Shown here in pieces: positions 4,330 to 11,065 of a DNA stretch of 11,065 nt. Source of the stretch: Actinomycetota bacterium (GTDB lineage: Bacteria; Actinomycetota; Actinomycetes; S36-B12); contig VGBQ01000076.1 in the NCBI GenBank assembly GCA_016870425.1, positions 1 to 11,065 of the forward strand, given 5' to 3'. The stretch's first letter is position 1. Every line of letters starts with the position of its first letter. A program made the translations under genes and the position numbers. The notes under the pieces were generated by a model that worked only from the letters and a program-made list of their open reading frames with translations, searched no databases and was not told the origin of the DNA.

Positions 4330-6267
4330 CTCGATACCTATCCGGTCGAAGAGGAGGGGGATGAACCACGCGGCACCCTCGGGTGAGAAGTGGATGCCGT
4401 CGGGGCGCACTGCCTCACCCTGCTGCTCAAGCAGGGGACAGTCCCGGTTGCCCGGGCAGAGAAGGTCATCGAGGCGTACGAGGCGGACGCGATCCGGGTG
4501 CCGTGCGGCGAGCGCGGCATACGCGTCAGTCAGTTGGGCGAAACTGGCGTAGTACTCGTCGTCCAAGTTGCAGTCCTCGTCACTGAGGGCTCCCGCTGCA
4601 CACGACCCCACGACGGGCGGCGCCTTGGGGACGGGCGCCACGATGACGAGTTGGGCACCGTGCTGGGTCAGCCTGCGATACGCCGCCTCAAGATCGGCAT
4701 CGAGCCGGGACCGATGCTCGGGACTGCCCGAAACAATGGTCTGCCCACCAATGCGGACCGAGAAGCGTTCACGATTGGAGTACCAGACGACAACCTCGGG
4801 GTCGTAACTGGTGATTGCATCTTCCTGGAGGTCGGCGAAGCCGTCCGAGCAGCGCCGCGACCAGTTGAAGGCCTTGCCCTCGTCATCGACTTGGAAGGTG
4901 CCGGTGACGCTGCATCCGCCGAAGGACAGCGGCAGCACCGCCCAGTCGCGCCGAGCCGCCTCATCCGTCAAGGACCCCATGAGCTCCTTGGGGATCGAGT
5001 CGCCGGCGATGGCTACGACGCGCGCATCAGCGGACGTGGCACCCGTCAGTTCGCTGGGCGCCGAGGTCACATCGAGGTCGGCGGTCGGCGCGACCGCACG
5101 TGACGTGCTCGCGATGATGACCGTGGCCAGGGCAGCCATGGCGACGGGGACGATGACGGCCAACCGTCGCGGGGTGAGTGCAAACGATCCGATGCGCCCT
5201 CGACGGATCGGTCGCTCCAGGATGTAGAACGAGGCGGTGGCGATGGCCAGCGTGGCACCGAGGCGCAGCGCCGCGAGGGAGGGGCCGGTCAAGCCCGTCG
5301 ATGCGGGCGTGATCCAGAGGATGAGCGGCCAGTGCCACAGGTAGATGCCGTAGGAGATGAGCCCGATCCAGGCGATGGGCGCCCAGGAGAAGAGCGCCGT
5401 CGGACCCCCGCCGGGCGGGCCAGATCCCAGGGCCAGCAGCAGCCACGCGACGACGAGGCTGAAGACGAGCGAGCCGCCGCGGTAGTAGAAGGCACCGGTG
5501 TCCGAGACCGTGGCCATCATGGCCACGATGAGGGCTAGCGGGATCCATGCGGTCCATCGCAGCGCACGCGGCAGCGCGAGCCCGCGCTTCACGGCCAGTG
5601 CGAGCAGGCTCCCCACGAGCAGTTCGTGGATCCGGGCGAAGGTACCGAAGTAGGCGACCGAGGGATCGCCCTCGTCGTACAGCACGGCCATCAGCAGCAC
5701 GGACAGCACGATCATCACGATGACGATCACGCCAAGGATGCGGGGGCTCACCCTGCGCGCGAGCAGCAGGAGCAGGAGAGGCCACAGCAGGTAGTACTGC
5801 TCCTCGATCGCCAGTGACCACGTGTGCTCCAGTGGGGATGGCCCCAGCATGTCGGCGAAGTAGGACTGGCCGGTGATGATGAAGAACCAGTTGGCGACGT
5901 AGAAGAGCGCCGCCAGGGCCGCACCACGCAGGTCGCCGATCACCTGTGGAGCGGCGATGAAGGCCGCCCACGCGCACACGACGATGAGGAGCAGGTAGAG
6001 CGCGGGCAGCAGGCGCCGGGCTCGGCGAGCGAAGAACGTGGCGAAGGCGATGCGCCCATCGCGGTCGATCTGGTCGATGAGGATGCCGGTGATGAGGAAG
6101 CCGGAGAGGACGAAGAAGAGGTCGACACCGAGGAAGCCGCCCGGCAGCCACAGCGCACCGACGTGGTAGGTGACGACTCCGCCGACGGCCACGGCCCGCA
6201 CCCCGTCGAGTGCGGGGCGATGACGCAGCGACTCGACTCCGGTCGGTCGCGTGCCAGTCAGCGTCAC
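4321..6267 (-). CDS. Membrane O-acyltransferase with C-terminal SGNH domain (OafB/OatA-like)
   Basis: A 648-residue protein. Residues 17-385 form an acyltransferase-3 domain of about ten membrane helices: LDGVRAVAVGGVVTYH with the conserved His35, PGGFLGVDLFFVLSGFLIT (42-60), FFARRARRLLPA (78-89), HTWSLAIEEQYYLLWP (148-163), and YGIYLWHWPL. A linker leads to an extracytoplasmic SGNH domain with block I AGDSIP (Ser424), a Gly-rich SFGGCS block, SNRE in place of the canonical GxND, and DGIHFS (Asp623, His626). Several cysteines (452/473, 556/566, 604/610) suggest disulfides. Such fusions move acyl, usually acetyl, groups across the membrane onto sugars of surface polysaccharide or peptidoglycan; the acceptor here is unknown. 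The GTG at 6265-6267 is the only usable start before the domain. AGGAG lies only 2 nt away, while a TAGCCT box (6277-6282) predicts a message with a 0-3 nt leader. Confidence 0.9.
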   Translation of the reverse strand: MTLTGTRPTGVESLRHRPALDGVRAVAVGGVVTYHVGALWLPGGFLGVDLFFVLSGFLITGILIDQIDRDGRIAFATFFARRARRLLPALYLLLIVVCAWAAFIAAPQVIGDLRGAALAALFYVANWFFIITGQSYFADMLGPSPLEHTWSLAIEEQYYLLWPLLLLLLARRVSPRILGVIVIVMIVLSVLLMAVLYDEGDPSVAYFGTFARIHELLVGSLLALAVKRGLALPRALRWTAWIPLALIVAMMATVSDTGAFYYRGGSLVFSLVVAWLLLALGSGPPGGGPTALFSWAPIAWIGLISYGIYLWHWPLILWITPASTGLTGPSLAALRLGATLAIATASFYILERPIRRGRIGSFALTPRRLAVIVPVAMAALATVIIASTSRAVAPTADLDVTSAPSELTGATSADARVVAIAGDSIPKELMGSLTDEAARRDWAVLPLSFGGCSVTGTFQVDDEGKAFNWSRRCSDGFADLQEDAITSYDPEVVVWYSNRERFSVRIGGQTIVSGSPEHRSRLDADLEAAYRRLTQHGAQLVIVAPVPKAPPVVGSCAAGALSDEDCNLDDEYYASFAQLTDAYAALAARHPDRVRLVRLDDLLCPGNRDCPLLEQQGEAVRPDGIHFSPEGAAWFIPLLFDRIGIEAP

Positions 6268-6276
6268 AACTCCTGG

Positions 6277-6282
6277 AGGCTA
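6277..6282 (-). promoter_or_regulatory. Possible -10 box (TAGCCT) for the acyltransferase gene
   Basis: On the minus strand TAGCCT precedes the GTG start by 9 nt, so transcription would begin 0-3 nt before the codon. The AGGAG between them is too close (2 nt) for normal Shine-Dalgarno use. With the 116-nt gap from the sulfatase gene, this favours an independent promoter over pure read-through. No -35 box is convincing. Confidence 0.35.
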
Positions 6283-6346
6283 CCCGAGACGGGACACCGG
6301 GGGCCGTGGCGATCTACGATCGGGCTGAGTGTCCATGGTCACGGGA

Positions 6347-6382
6347 GGAGCACCCGAAGCGACGCTGACCCGGTGGCGCTCC
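6347..6382. terminator. Imperfect stem-loop just after the sulfatase stop
   Basis: GGAGC (6347-6351) pairs with GCTCC (6378-6382), and the stem continues as ACC (6352-6354) with GGT (6372-6374) past a 3-nt bulge. It lies directly downstream of the sulfatase stop at 6384-6386 in the 116-nt gap before the acyltransferase gene. It may attenuate read-through; the stem is modest and there is no T-tract. Confidence 0.25.
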
Positions 6383-6383
6383 G

Positions 6384-8345
6384 TCAGCTCGGGGTGAAGG
6401 GGAACTGCTTCATCGTGCCGTTGGCCCACGGCTGCAGCACGGGGTTCAGGCGCTTTCGTGCACGCTGGGCGTTGAGCCGCGTCTGCATGTCCTGCTGCAC
6501 CTCGGCGTAGGCCGGGTTGCCGGCGAGATTGCTCATCTCCGTCGGGTCCGTCGTGAGGTTGTAGAGCTCGAACTGGTCCGCCGGCGGCGCCACCTGGCCG
6601 GACGTGGGGTTGGGCGCCTTCACCGTCGTCGTCGCCACCTTCTGGCCGGGCTGGTTCTGCCTGCCCTCGATGATGGTGAGCACGTCCTGGACGTTGGGGT
6701 TGGTCCACAGGGCCGGGTTGTCCCAGTAGCGGTTGAACTTCCAGCGCTCCTGGGCGCCATCGGCGCCGGTGGGGAGGTAGGCAACGACGGTCTCCACGCT
6801 GGCCGGCTGCACGACGGGCGGGTAGGCCATGCCGGTGAAGGCCACCGCCTGCGCCCCGCGGAAGATCTGGTCGTCGGTCATGAAGTAGATCGCCTCGTCG
6901 CGCAGCGACTCAACGTCCTGCTCGCCGAGCAGCACCCCGGAGAGGTCACGCCCGACGAGCCCGCGCACCTGCTGGTGGGAGGAGTCCAGGTCCCGAGCGA
7001 TGGCGGCCTGATCAAGCCCGGCCAGCCCGAGCATGGTGGGTAGCAGATCGGCATGGCTGGTGAGCACGTCCGAGCTCGTGCCCTCGGGGAAGAGCACGGG
7101 ATTGTGGATCATGAAGGGCACGCGGACCATCTCGTCGTAGGCGTTGTGCCACTTCTGGAACATCCCGCCGTGAGCGCCGAGCACGTCGCCGTGGTCGGAG
7201 AGGTAGATGACGATGGTGTTGCGGTAGGCATCCGGATCCGCGGCAAGCGTCTGCATCACGGCACCGATATGGCGATCCACTTCCTTCTGCAGCTGGTAGT
7301 AGAAGCGGTGGTACGCCGTGTCGTTGTCCAGAGGTTGGAAGCCCTGTGCGTAGAGGCTGACGAAACTCGACTGGGCATCGGGCTTCGTGCTGAGGTCCTC
7401 CGCGGCGGAGGCGGCGTACTCAGGGGTGAAGAGATCGCGTGGCACAGTGGATCCGATGAGTTGGTTCATGAGGTAGGGCGAGCCCGGCTGCCCCGAGGCG
7501 TCGCCGGCCAGCGTCAGCTTGCCCCACAGGGTGATGTCATGCGGATTGACGAAGGACGCGACCATGAGCCACGGCTTGCGGGATCCGCGCAGCTTGGTGA
7601 GCTGGTCGACGCTGAGCTGCGCATAGACCTCGTCGCGGCCCTTGCCGCCGGGACCGGCCGATGATGCTGAGTTGAGCGGGTTGCTGCCGTGGGGCTCCGG
7701 GCCGATGAAGCCCGTGAAGCCGTACTGCTCGAGCAGGCCCGCTTCGAGGTAGAGGTCCTCGAGGTATTCATTGCGGCTGGCGTTGTCGTTGTACGACGGC
7801 ACGGGGTTGTAGGAGCCGGGCTGGTAGAGGTCCGCATCGGAGACGTGCCACTTGCCCTTCCAGTAGGTGTCGTAGCCGGCCGCGCGGAACCAGTTGCCCA
7901 GGGTCGGCACGGTCGCCGGCTCGAGCCAGTAGAGGTCGGACTCGATGGCGGCCTTGGCCGATCCCGATGTCTGCGACACCCCGTGCAGCGAGGGGTATTG
8001 CCCCGTGAAGATCGACGCACGGCTCGGCTGGCACGCGGTCGACATGATGTGGTGATGGGTGAATTCGAATGCCTTGCGGCGTAGGAAGGCCTGCGCGGGG
8101 AGATTGGCCCGGCGCCAGGCCTTGAGGGCCTCGCTCTCATACACCGGCGCGTAGCGCTGCTCGTCGACCATGATGATGAGGAAGTTAGGGCGCCTGCGCA
8201 GGCGGCCACGGGGGGTGAAGGGGCGGCGCTTGGCCGCTGACGCGGTGCCGGTCGATGCCGCACCCACAGCCGCGGCGCCCGCGGCGACGCCGGCCGCCTG
8301 CAGGAGGCGGCGCCGGCTCAGGCCGGAGGTGATATCCGATGCCAT
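6384..8345 (-). CDS. Tat-exported sulfatase (formylglycine-dependent, type I)
   Basis: A 653-residue protein from the ATG at 8343-8345. A Tat signal, SRRRLLQAAG (10-19) plus an Ala-rich core ending TASA, directs folded export. The sulfatase domain starts PNFLIIMVDEQR (53-64, metal-ligand acidic residues). Cys105 in TACQPSRASIFTG is the CxPxR residue oxidised to formylglycine. GKWHV (164-168), NPHD (267-270), YLSDHGDVLGAHG (381-393, metal ligands Asp384/His385) and QKWH (397-400) complete the active site, so the enzyme looks intact. The C-terminal region has ELYNLTTDPTEMSNLAG, typical of arylsulfatase A-like enzymes. It should hydrolyse sulfate esters outside the membrane; the substrate is unknown, and the activating formylglycine-generating enzyme is not in the window. 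This start is preferred over a longer frame from 8462 because of AAGGGAG at 8352-8358 and the Tat signal. It is separated by 1 nt from the upstream pepsin-like gene. Confidence 0.92.
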   Translation of the reverse strand: MASDITSGLSRRRLLQAAGVAAGAAAVGAASTGTASAAKRRPFTPRGRLRRRPNFLIIMVDEQRYAPVYESEALKAWRRANLPAQAFLRRKAFEFTHHHIMSTACQPSRASIFTGQYPSLHGVSQTSGSAKAAIESDLYWLEPATVPTLGNWFRAAGYDTYWKGKWHVSDADLYQPGSYNPVPSYNDNASRNEYLEDLYLEAGLLEQYGFTGFIGPEPHGSNPLNSASSAGPGGKGRDEVYAQLSVDQLTKLRGSRKPWLMVASFVNPHDITLWGKLTLAGDASGQPGSPYLMNQLIGSTVPRDLFTPEYAASAAEDLSTKPDAQSSFVSLYAQGFQPLDNDTAYHRFYYQLQKEVDRHIGAVMQTLAADPDAYRNTIVIYLSDHGDVLGAHGGMFQKWHNAYDEMVRVPFMIHNPVLFPEGTSSDVLTSHADLLPTMLGLAGLDQAAIARDLDSSHQQVRGLVGRDLSGVLLGEQDVESLRDEAIYFMTDDQIFRGAQAVAFTGMAYPPVVQPASVETVVAYLPTGADGAQERWKFNRYWDNPALWTNPNVQDVLTIIEGRQNQPGQKVATTTVKAPNPTSGQVAPPADQFELYNLTTDPTEMSNLAGNPAYAEVQQDMQTRLNAQRARKRLNPVLQPWANGTMKQFPFTPS

Positions 8346-8346
8346 G

Positions 8347-9381
8347 TCAGGCTCCCTTGCCCTTGAGTGAGATCCGGCCGCTGGTGAGGCTGTAGTAGAG
8401 CGTGTAGTCGAAGTAGAAGGAGTTGCCGGTGTTGACCAGTGGTTCGCCGTTGGGCATGACATTCACGAGGTTGCGCGACGCCTGCGATCCCGCGGTGAAG
8501 GAGTGGCCGACGAAGGCCGCACCGGGCGCGGCGAGCGTCACCTCGGTGCCGGTCGTCAGGTAGCCCTTCTTGTCGACGGGGAGTCCGGCGTACTCATCGC
8601 CCTTCACGCGCATGAGGGTGAACGCCGCGTCGAACCATGTCGGCACGCAGGATTCCTCGCCGCCCGCGAAGGTCCAGCAGCCGGTCGCCGACTGGTCATT
8701 CCACAGCGGCGCCCCCACCGCGTTGGTGCCCGCGTAGGGAAGGGGGAAGGTCATCACCGCATCGGGCGGCGGTGCTGCCCCGAGCATGATCGCTCCCGAC
8801 GTGCCCTTGGTGCGGGAGAAGTGGATGCTCCACTGGCGGCCGAGGATGCCGGGCAGCGCGGTGAAGGGATTGACCATCGTCTTGCCGCCCTTGGTGCCGA
8901 CGCCGAGGAGGCCGTAGACGCCCATGTCGGTCCACTGCTTGAGATAGGCGTTGGGCTTGGTGGAGTAGAGGAAGGGAATGGCCTGCGTGGTGGATACCCC
9001 GCTGAAGGTCATGGCGGCGTCGCCGAGGATGCCGGGGGCGCGGCTGCCATTGGGCAGCCGCACCGTAGCGGTCCGGGTGCCGATCTTCACGCCCGCAGGG
9101 GTGCGATCCCAGACGCCGGGGAAGAGCAGGAGACCGGAGAAGCCCGTGTCGACGATGACGCGGATGGGGGCCGAGGCCCCGACGTGCATGGTGATGGTGC
9201 CGTTCTGGCCATTGCGGCCCGGCGTCTGCATGGTGCGCACGGGCAGTTGCACGGTCGGTGGCGTCGGCCGCTTCACGGTGGCGGGGGCATCGGACACCGG
9301 AGCCGCCGTGGCGCTGGGCACGCCGGCCAGGACCGCGGCGCCGGCCAGCATGCCGACAGCGATGATGCGGATGCTTCTCAC
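8347..9381 (-). CDS. Secreted pepsin-like (A1-fold) aspartic protease homologue
   Basis: A 344-residue protein with a signal peptide (1-27, cleavage near ATAA/PVSD). The rest resembles a bilobal pepsin fold. The N-lobe has a catalytic-type motif, VIVDTGFSGLLLF (75-87, Asp78), a flap-like GILGDAAMTFSG (117-128), the hydrophobic-glycine motif YGLLGVG (156-162), and QWSIHFS then GAIMLG as in pepsins. The C-lobe equivalent of the second DTG reads WFDAAFTLM (249-257): the Asp (251) is kept but Thr-Gly is replaced by Ala-Ala, so activity is uncertain. Cys235 and Cys245 may be bridged. The ending NTGNSFYFDYTLYY then GRISL resembles the pepsin C-terminal strands. Such proteins are uncommon in bacteria. 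A GTG start follows AAGGAGG by 4 nt. The gene leads an operon with the sulfatase. If not a protease, it could be a binding protein on the same fold. Confidence 0.7.
   Translation of the reverse strand: MRSIRIIAVGMLAGAAVLAGVPSATAAPVSDAPATVKRPTPPTVQLPVRTMQTPGRNGQNGTITMHVGASAPIRVIVDTGFSGLLLFPGVWDRTPAGVKIGTRTATVRLPNGSRAPGILGDAAMTFSGVSTTQAIPFLYSTKPNAYLKQWTDMGVYGLLGVGTKGGKTMVNPFTALPGILGRQWSIHFSRTKGTSGAIMLGAAPPPDAVMTFPLPYAGTNAVGAPLWNDQSATGCWTFAGGEESCVPTWFDAAFTLMRVKGDEYAGLPVDKKGYLTTGTEVTLAAPGAAFVGHSFTAGSQASRNLVNVMPNGEPLVNTGNSFYFDYTLYYSLTSGRISLKGKGA
8352..8358 (-). promoter_or_regulatory. Ribosome binding site deciding the sulfatase start
   Basis: AAGGGAG on the minus strand lies 6 nt before the ATG at 8345, inside the last codons of the pepsin-like gene. 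It fixes the start directly before the Tat signal and excludes the longer reading frame, which has no such site and would bury the twin-arginine motif. Confidence 0.65.
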
Positions 9382-9385
9382 GGGT

Positions 9386-9392
9386 CCTCCTT
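9386..9392 (-). promoter_or_regulatory. Strong Shine-Dalgarno site of the pepsin-like gene
   Basis: AAGGAGG on the minus strand is an almost full anti-16S match, 4 nt before the GTG at 9379-9381. It is the strongest ribosome binding site in the window and makes the GTG the start, directly before the signal peptide. No TANNNT box was found within the next 60 nt, so the promoter is not located. Confidence 0.7.
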
Positions 9393-9703
9393 ATGGCAGG
9401 CGGTGCAGCCCACGGCCACTCTGTCACGCATCAACCCGTGAGTCTGCCCAGCGCAGACGTTGCCTTAGATCGCCTGGCCACTATCGGCGGAGGGTCTGCC
9501 TGTGATTCGGGTCGCCGTTCGGATCCTGGATCTGGTTGGCCCCGATCGACACGGCGGCGAGTGCGGCACCGCGCGGGATTCTCGGGCAGCACAGGTCGTC
9601 CATGTTGTCGTCGGTCGCGGGGGTGGAGTGATCCGCGAGATCCGATCGGTGGGCACGTCGGTGCAGCGAAGCGGATGCGGTTAGCCTTGACCACGCAAGC
9701 CAG
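9393..9703. other. Intergenic stretch without a convincing gene
   Basis: About 310 nt between the pepsin-like gene and tRNA-Lys. It holds a small perfect hairpin at 9442-9458 (GTCTGC, 5-nt loop, GCAGAC). One short plus-strand frame (9502-9684, GTG start, GGAGGG 7 nt upstream) would give a 60-residue Arg/Gly/Val-rich peptide, but only about two thirds of its wobble positions are G/C, below what the other genes here appear to show, and it matches no known family. The stretch probably contains the promoter of the pepsin-like gene and that of the tRNA. Confidence 0.5.
9682..9687 (+). promoter_or_regulatory. Possible -10 box for tRNA-Lys
   Basis: TAGCCT at 9682-9687 fits TANNNT and would start transcription near 9694, about 10 nt before the mature tRNA 5' end at 9704. 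No -35 hexamer is clear. Confidence 0.3.
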
Positions 9704-9775
9704 GGGTCGCTAGCTCAATGGTAGAGCTGCGGACTTTTAATCCGTAGGTTGCCGGTTCGAGCCCGGCGCGACCCA
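9704..9775 (+). tRNA. tRNA-Lys (anticodon UUU)
   Basis: The full cloverleaf can be folded by eye. The acceptor stem is GGGTCGC (9704-9710) with GCGACCC (9768-9774) and discriminator A9775. The D stem is GCTC/GAGC (9713-9716, 9724-9727). The anticodon stem is GCGGA/TCCGT (9729-9733, 9741-9745) with loop CTTTTAA, giving anticodon TTT at 9736-9738, which reads lysine codons. The T arm is GCCGG-TTCGAGC-CCGGC (9751-9767). The terminal CCA is not encoded, as usual in Actinobacteria. No duplicated 3' end, as would mark an integrated element, is visible in the window. Confidence 0.97.
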
Positions 9776-9825
9776 CTCGCAGATTGTGTGGTTTCGGCTG
9801 ATCCTTGACACTCCGCCCCGACCCG

Positions 9826-9870
9826 ATTGTGCGGCTCAGTATCGATATCGCTCGCACTCAGCCGCACAAT
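9826..9870. terminator. Strong inverted repeat between tRNA-Lys and the subtilase-like gene
   Basis: The arms ATTGTGCGGCTCAGT (9826-9840) and ACTCAGCCGCACAAT (9856-9870) pair at 14 of 15 positions around a 15-nt loop that itself contains the palindromic ATCGAT and GATATC. The repeat lies between two convergent units, the tRNA (+) and the subtilase-like gene (-), and so probably terminates both. A diverged copy of the arm, ATTGTG plus six extra bases plus CGGCTGA, occurs at 9783-9801. Confidence 0.65.
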
Positions 9871-9903
9871 TGCCCGCTGCCTCACAGATCCACGCACTGC
9901 ACA

Positions 9904-11065
9904 TCAGCGCGTGACGGTCACCACCTGCGCCTTTCGCGACAGAGCGTTGAGATGGTGCAGCAGGAGCACGCGGGGACTGGCACCGGCCTTTGCCGGATCC
10001 ATGGTCACTATCAGCCTCGTCCCCCTGGTCGCAGCGGCGGGCAGCGATCCCGAGCTCGTGAAGGCGGTGAGGGCGGGTGCGAGGACGTCGGAGCGCAGGG
10101 GCACGCGCGGGTAGCCCACGGCATCAATGAGCGTGCCCGCAAGGTCGTAGGCCTCGACCCAGTAGGAGATCGTGGAGTTCGCCCGGGTGATGTACGGCGG
10201 AAGCGCCGTGCCTGCGCCATCCGTGGGATTGGCAAGGTTGGCGAGGTTGATCGGCAGGGTCATCGCATTGCCGTGAAGCTTGGCCGTGTCCTTGTCGCCA
10301 GCGACGTTGTTGATCAACTGCAGCGAAATGAGGGACTCGTTGTCACCGGGGCGGACCCCCAATGCGATCGACGTGAAGACATCCTGGACGAGGTTGGCAT
10401 TGACCACGACGATGTCGGGAGTGCCATCGTTGTCCGTGTCGAGGTAGACGAGGAATTTCGCGATGTCGGCTGCGCTGCGCCAGGGCTTCCAACTGGCGAT
10501 CCCGAAGTAGGCCAGGCCGGGAGTCTCCAGTGACAGCGGATCCTTGCCCGCAGCGCTCACCTCGCGGGCGTCGGAGGTGAAGCCGACGTAGCGAAGATCG
10601 GCCGCGGACTGGTCGGGTGTCGTGACGCAGCCCGAGCTGATGCCGGGCTCGCACGCCGGCAGCCGTGGACTGGTGGCCATGAGTTGGAGAGCCGAGATGC
10701 GCGAGCGCTCACGCTCATAGCGCTGGTCCCCCCTGACGTCGACGCCGGTGCCCGTGAGTGCCAGGGTGCCGGTGAGCAGGGGCCCCGCGCCGGAGACGGC
10801 CACGCTGGAGGGCCCGGAGAGCCGTGATGCGGGCCGTGGAGCGGAGAAGACCGGGACGCGCAGGGACGACGTGCCGCCCGCCGGGGTGATCGTCAGCAGC
10901 GAGCTCGCATCCGAGAGGAAGTCACGCATGATCCCGAGCCCGAGGGGGTCGAGCGCAATCGTCGGATCGGCGCGGTGGATGAGCTTGGCGGGATCAAGCG
11001 TGAGTGTCACGGTGACCGTCGCCGACCCGCCCGCGGGTAGCGTCACCGAGCGGGGGCTGACGGAG
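9904..11065 (-). CDS. C-terminal part of a secreted subtilase-like (S8) protease, partial
   Basis: The frame is open from the window end (11065) to TGA at 9904-9906, about 386 residues, with the N-terminus outside. The first visible residues, SVSPRSVTLPAGGSATVTVT, are the start of the Fn3-like domain that follows the catalytic and PA domains in large actinobacterial subtilases. SLRVPVFSAPRP is the equally typical strand closing that domain. Further on, FLVYLDTDNDGTPDIVVVN (10409-10465) matches the 'D.d.DG.pD...yn' segment of these proteases and could bind calcium. The ending is a beta-rich domain finishing with VVTVTR. No sorting signal or anchor is seen, so the protein is probably released. 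The catalytic Asp-His-Ser triad is not in view; family membership rests on the C-terminal pattern. A GTG at 11044-11046 is internal, not a start. Confidence 0.7.
   Translation of the reverse strand, partial: SVSPRSVTLPAGGSATVTVTLTLDPAKLIHRADPTIALDPLGLGIMRDFLSDASSLLTITPAGGTSSLRVPVFSAPRPASRLSGPSSVAVSGAGPLLTGTLALTGTGVDVRGDQRYERERSRISALQLMATSPRLPACEPGISSGCVTTPDQSAADLRYVGFTSDAREVSAAGKDPLSLETPGLAYFGIASWKPWRSAADIAKFLVYLDTDNDGTPDIVVVNANLVQDVFTSIALGVRPGDNESLISLQLINNVAGDKDTAKLHGNAMTLPINLANLANPTDGAGTALPPYITRANSTISYWVEAYDLAGTLIDAVGYPRVPLRSDVLAPALTAFTSSGSLPAAATRGTRLIVTMDPAKAGASPRVLLLHHLNALSRKAQVVTVTR

Noticed and set aside
5027..6151. 374-residue Arg/His/Pro-rich frame inside the acyltransferase gene
   Set aside because: It is a shadow frame in another phase of the membrane protein gene; composition is not that of a real protein.
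8346..8462. N-terminal extension of the sulfatase frame up to 8462
   Set aside because: It overlaps the pepsin-like gene, is Ser/Thr-rich without a motif, lacks a ribosome binding site, and would hide the Tat signal that begins naturally at 8345.
9502..9684. 60-residue plus-strand frame with GTG start and GGAGGG 7 nt upstream, ending just before tRNA-Lys
   Set aside because: Wobble-position G/C is only about two thirds, below the accepted genes; composition is Arg/Gly/Val-rich without domain features, and no family is recognised. Kept only as a note in the intergenic entry.
9704..9775. tRNA-Lys as an integration (att) site for a genomic island
   Set aside because: No direct repeat of the tRNA 3' end and no integrase gene are visible in the window.

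Overview
The window comes from a high-GC bacterium, almost certainly an actinobacterium; the genus cannot be named from what is visible. The signs are strongly G/C-biased third codon positions, frequent GTG starts, several genes whose start codon lies exactly 6 nt after a TANNNT -10 box (the leaderless pattern common in Actinobacteria), a Tat-exported sulfatase, and an actinobacterial-type secreted subtilase tail. There is no CRISPR array, transposase or phage gene.

The left part (1-3239) is housekeeping-like and densely packed. It holds the C-terminal end of an MDR-type oxidoreductase (+), a small two-helix membrane protein (-), an APH-like phosphotransferase (+), a pyridoxamine-phosphate-oxidase-like split-barrel protein (-), a small exported heptad-repeat protein (+) and a MOSC-domain protein (-). 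Strands alternate. Convergent pairs abut at 0 or 4 nt, and divergent pairs share short promoter regions.

The gap at 3240-3584 carries a remnant of the C-terminus of an FAD-dependent amine/sarcosine-oxidase-like protein. It runs into a long, near-perfect palindrome (3407-3454), followed by the promoter of a secreted SGNH/GDSL hydrolase.

The centre and right (3585-9381) form a cell-envelope block: the secreted SGNH hydrolase (+) converges on an O-acyltransferase with a C-terminal SGNH domain (-). Upstream of the acyltransferase on the same strand are a Tat-exported sulfatase and a secreted pepsin-like protein, the latter two separated by 1 nt and probably translationally coupled. Together they suggest acylation/deacylation and desulfation of envelope or environmental glycans, with a protease-like partner; this is inference.

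The right end (9382-11065) has a roughly 320-nt gap with no convincing gene, then tRNA-Lys(UUU) (+), a strong inverted repeat that probably terminates transcription from both sides, and the C-terminal part of a large secreted subtilase-like protein (-) that runs off the window.
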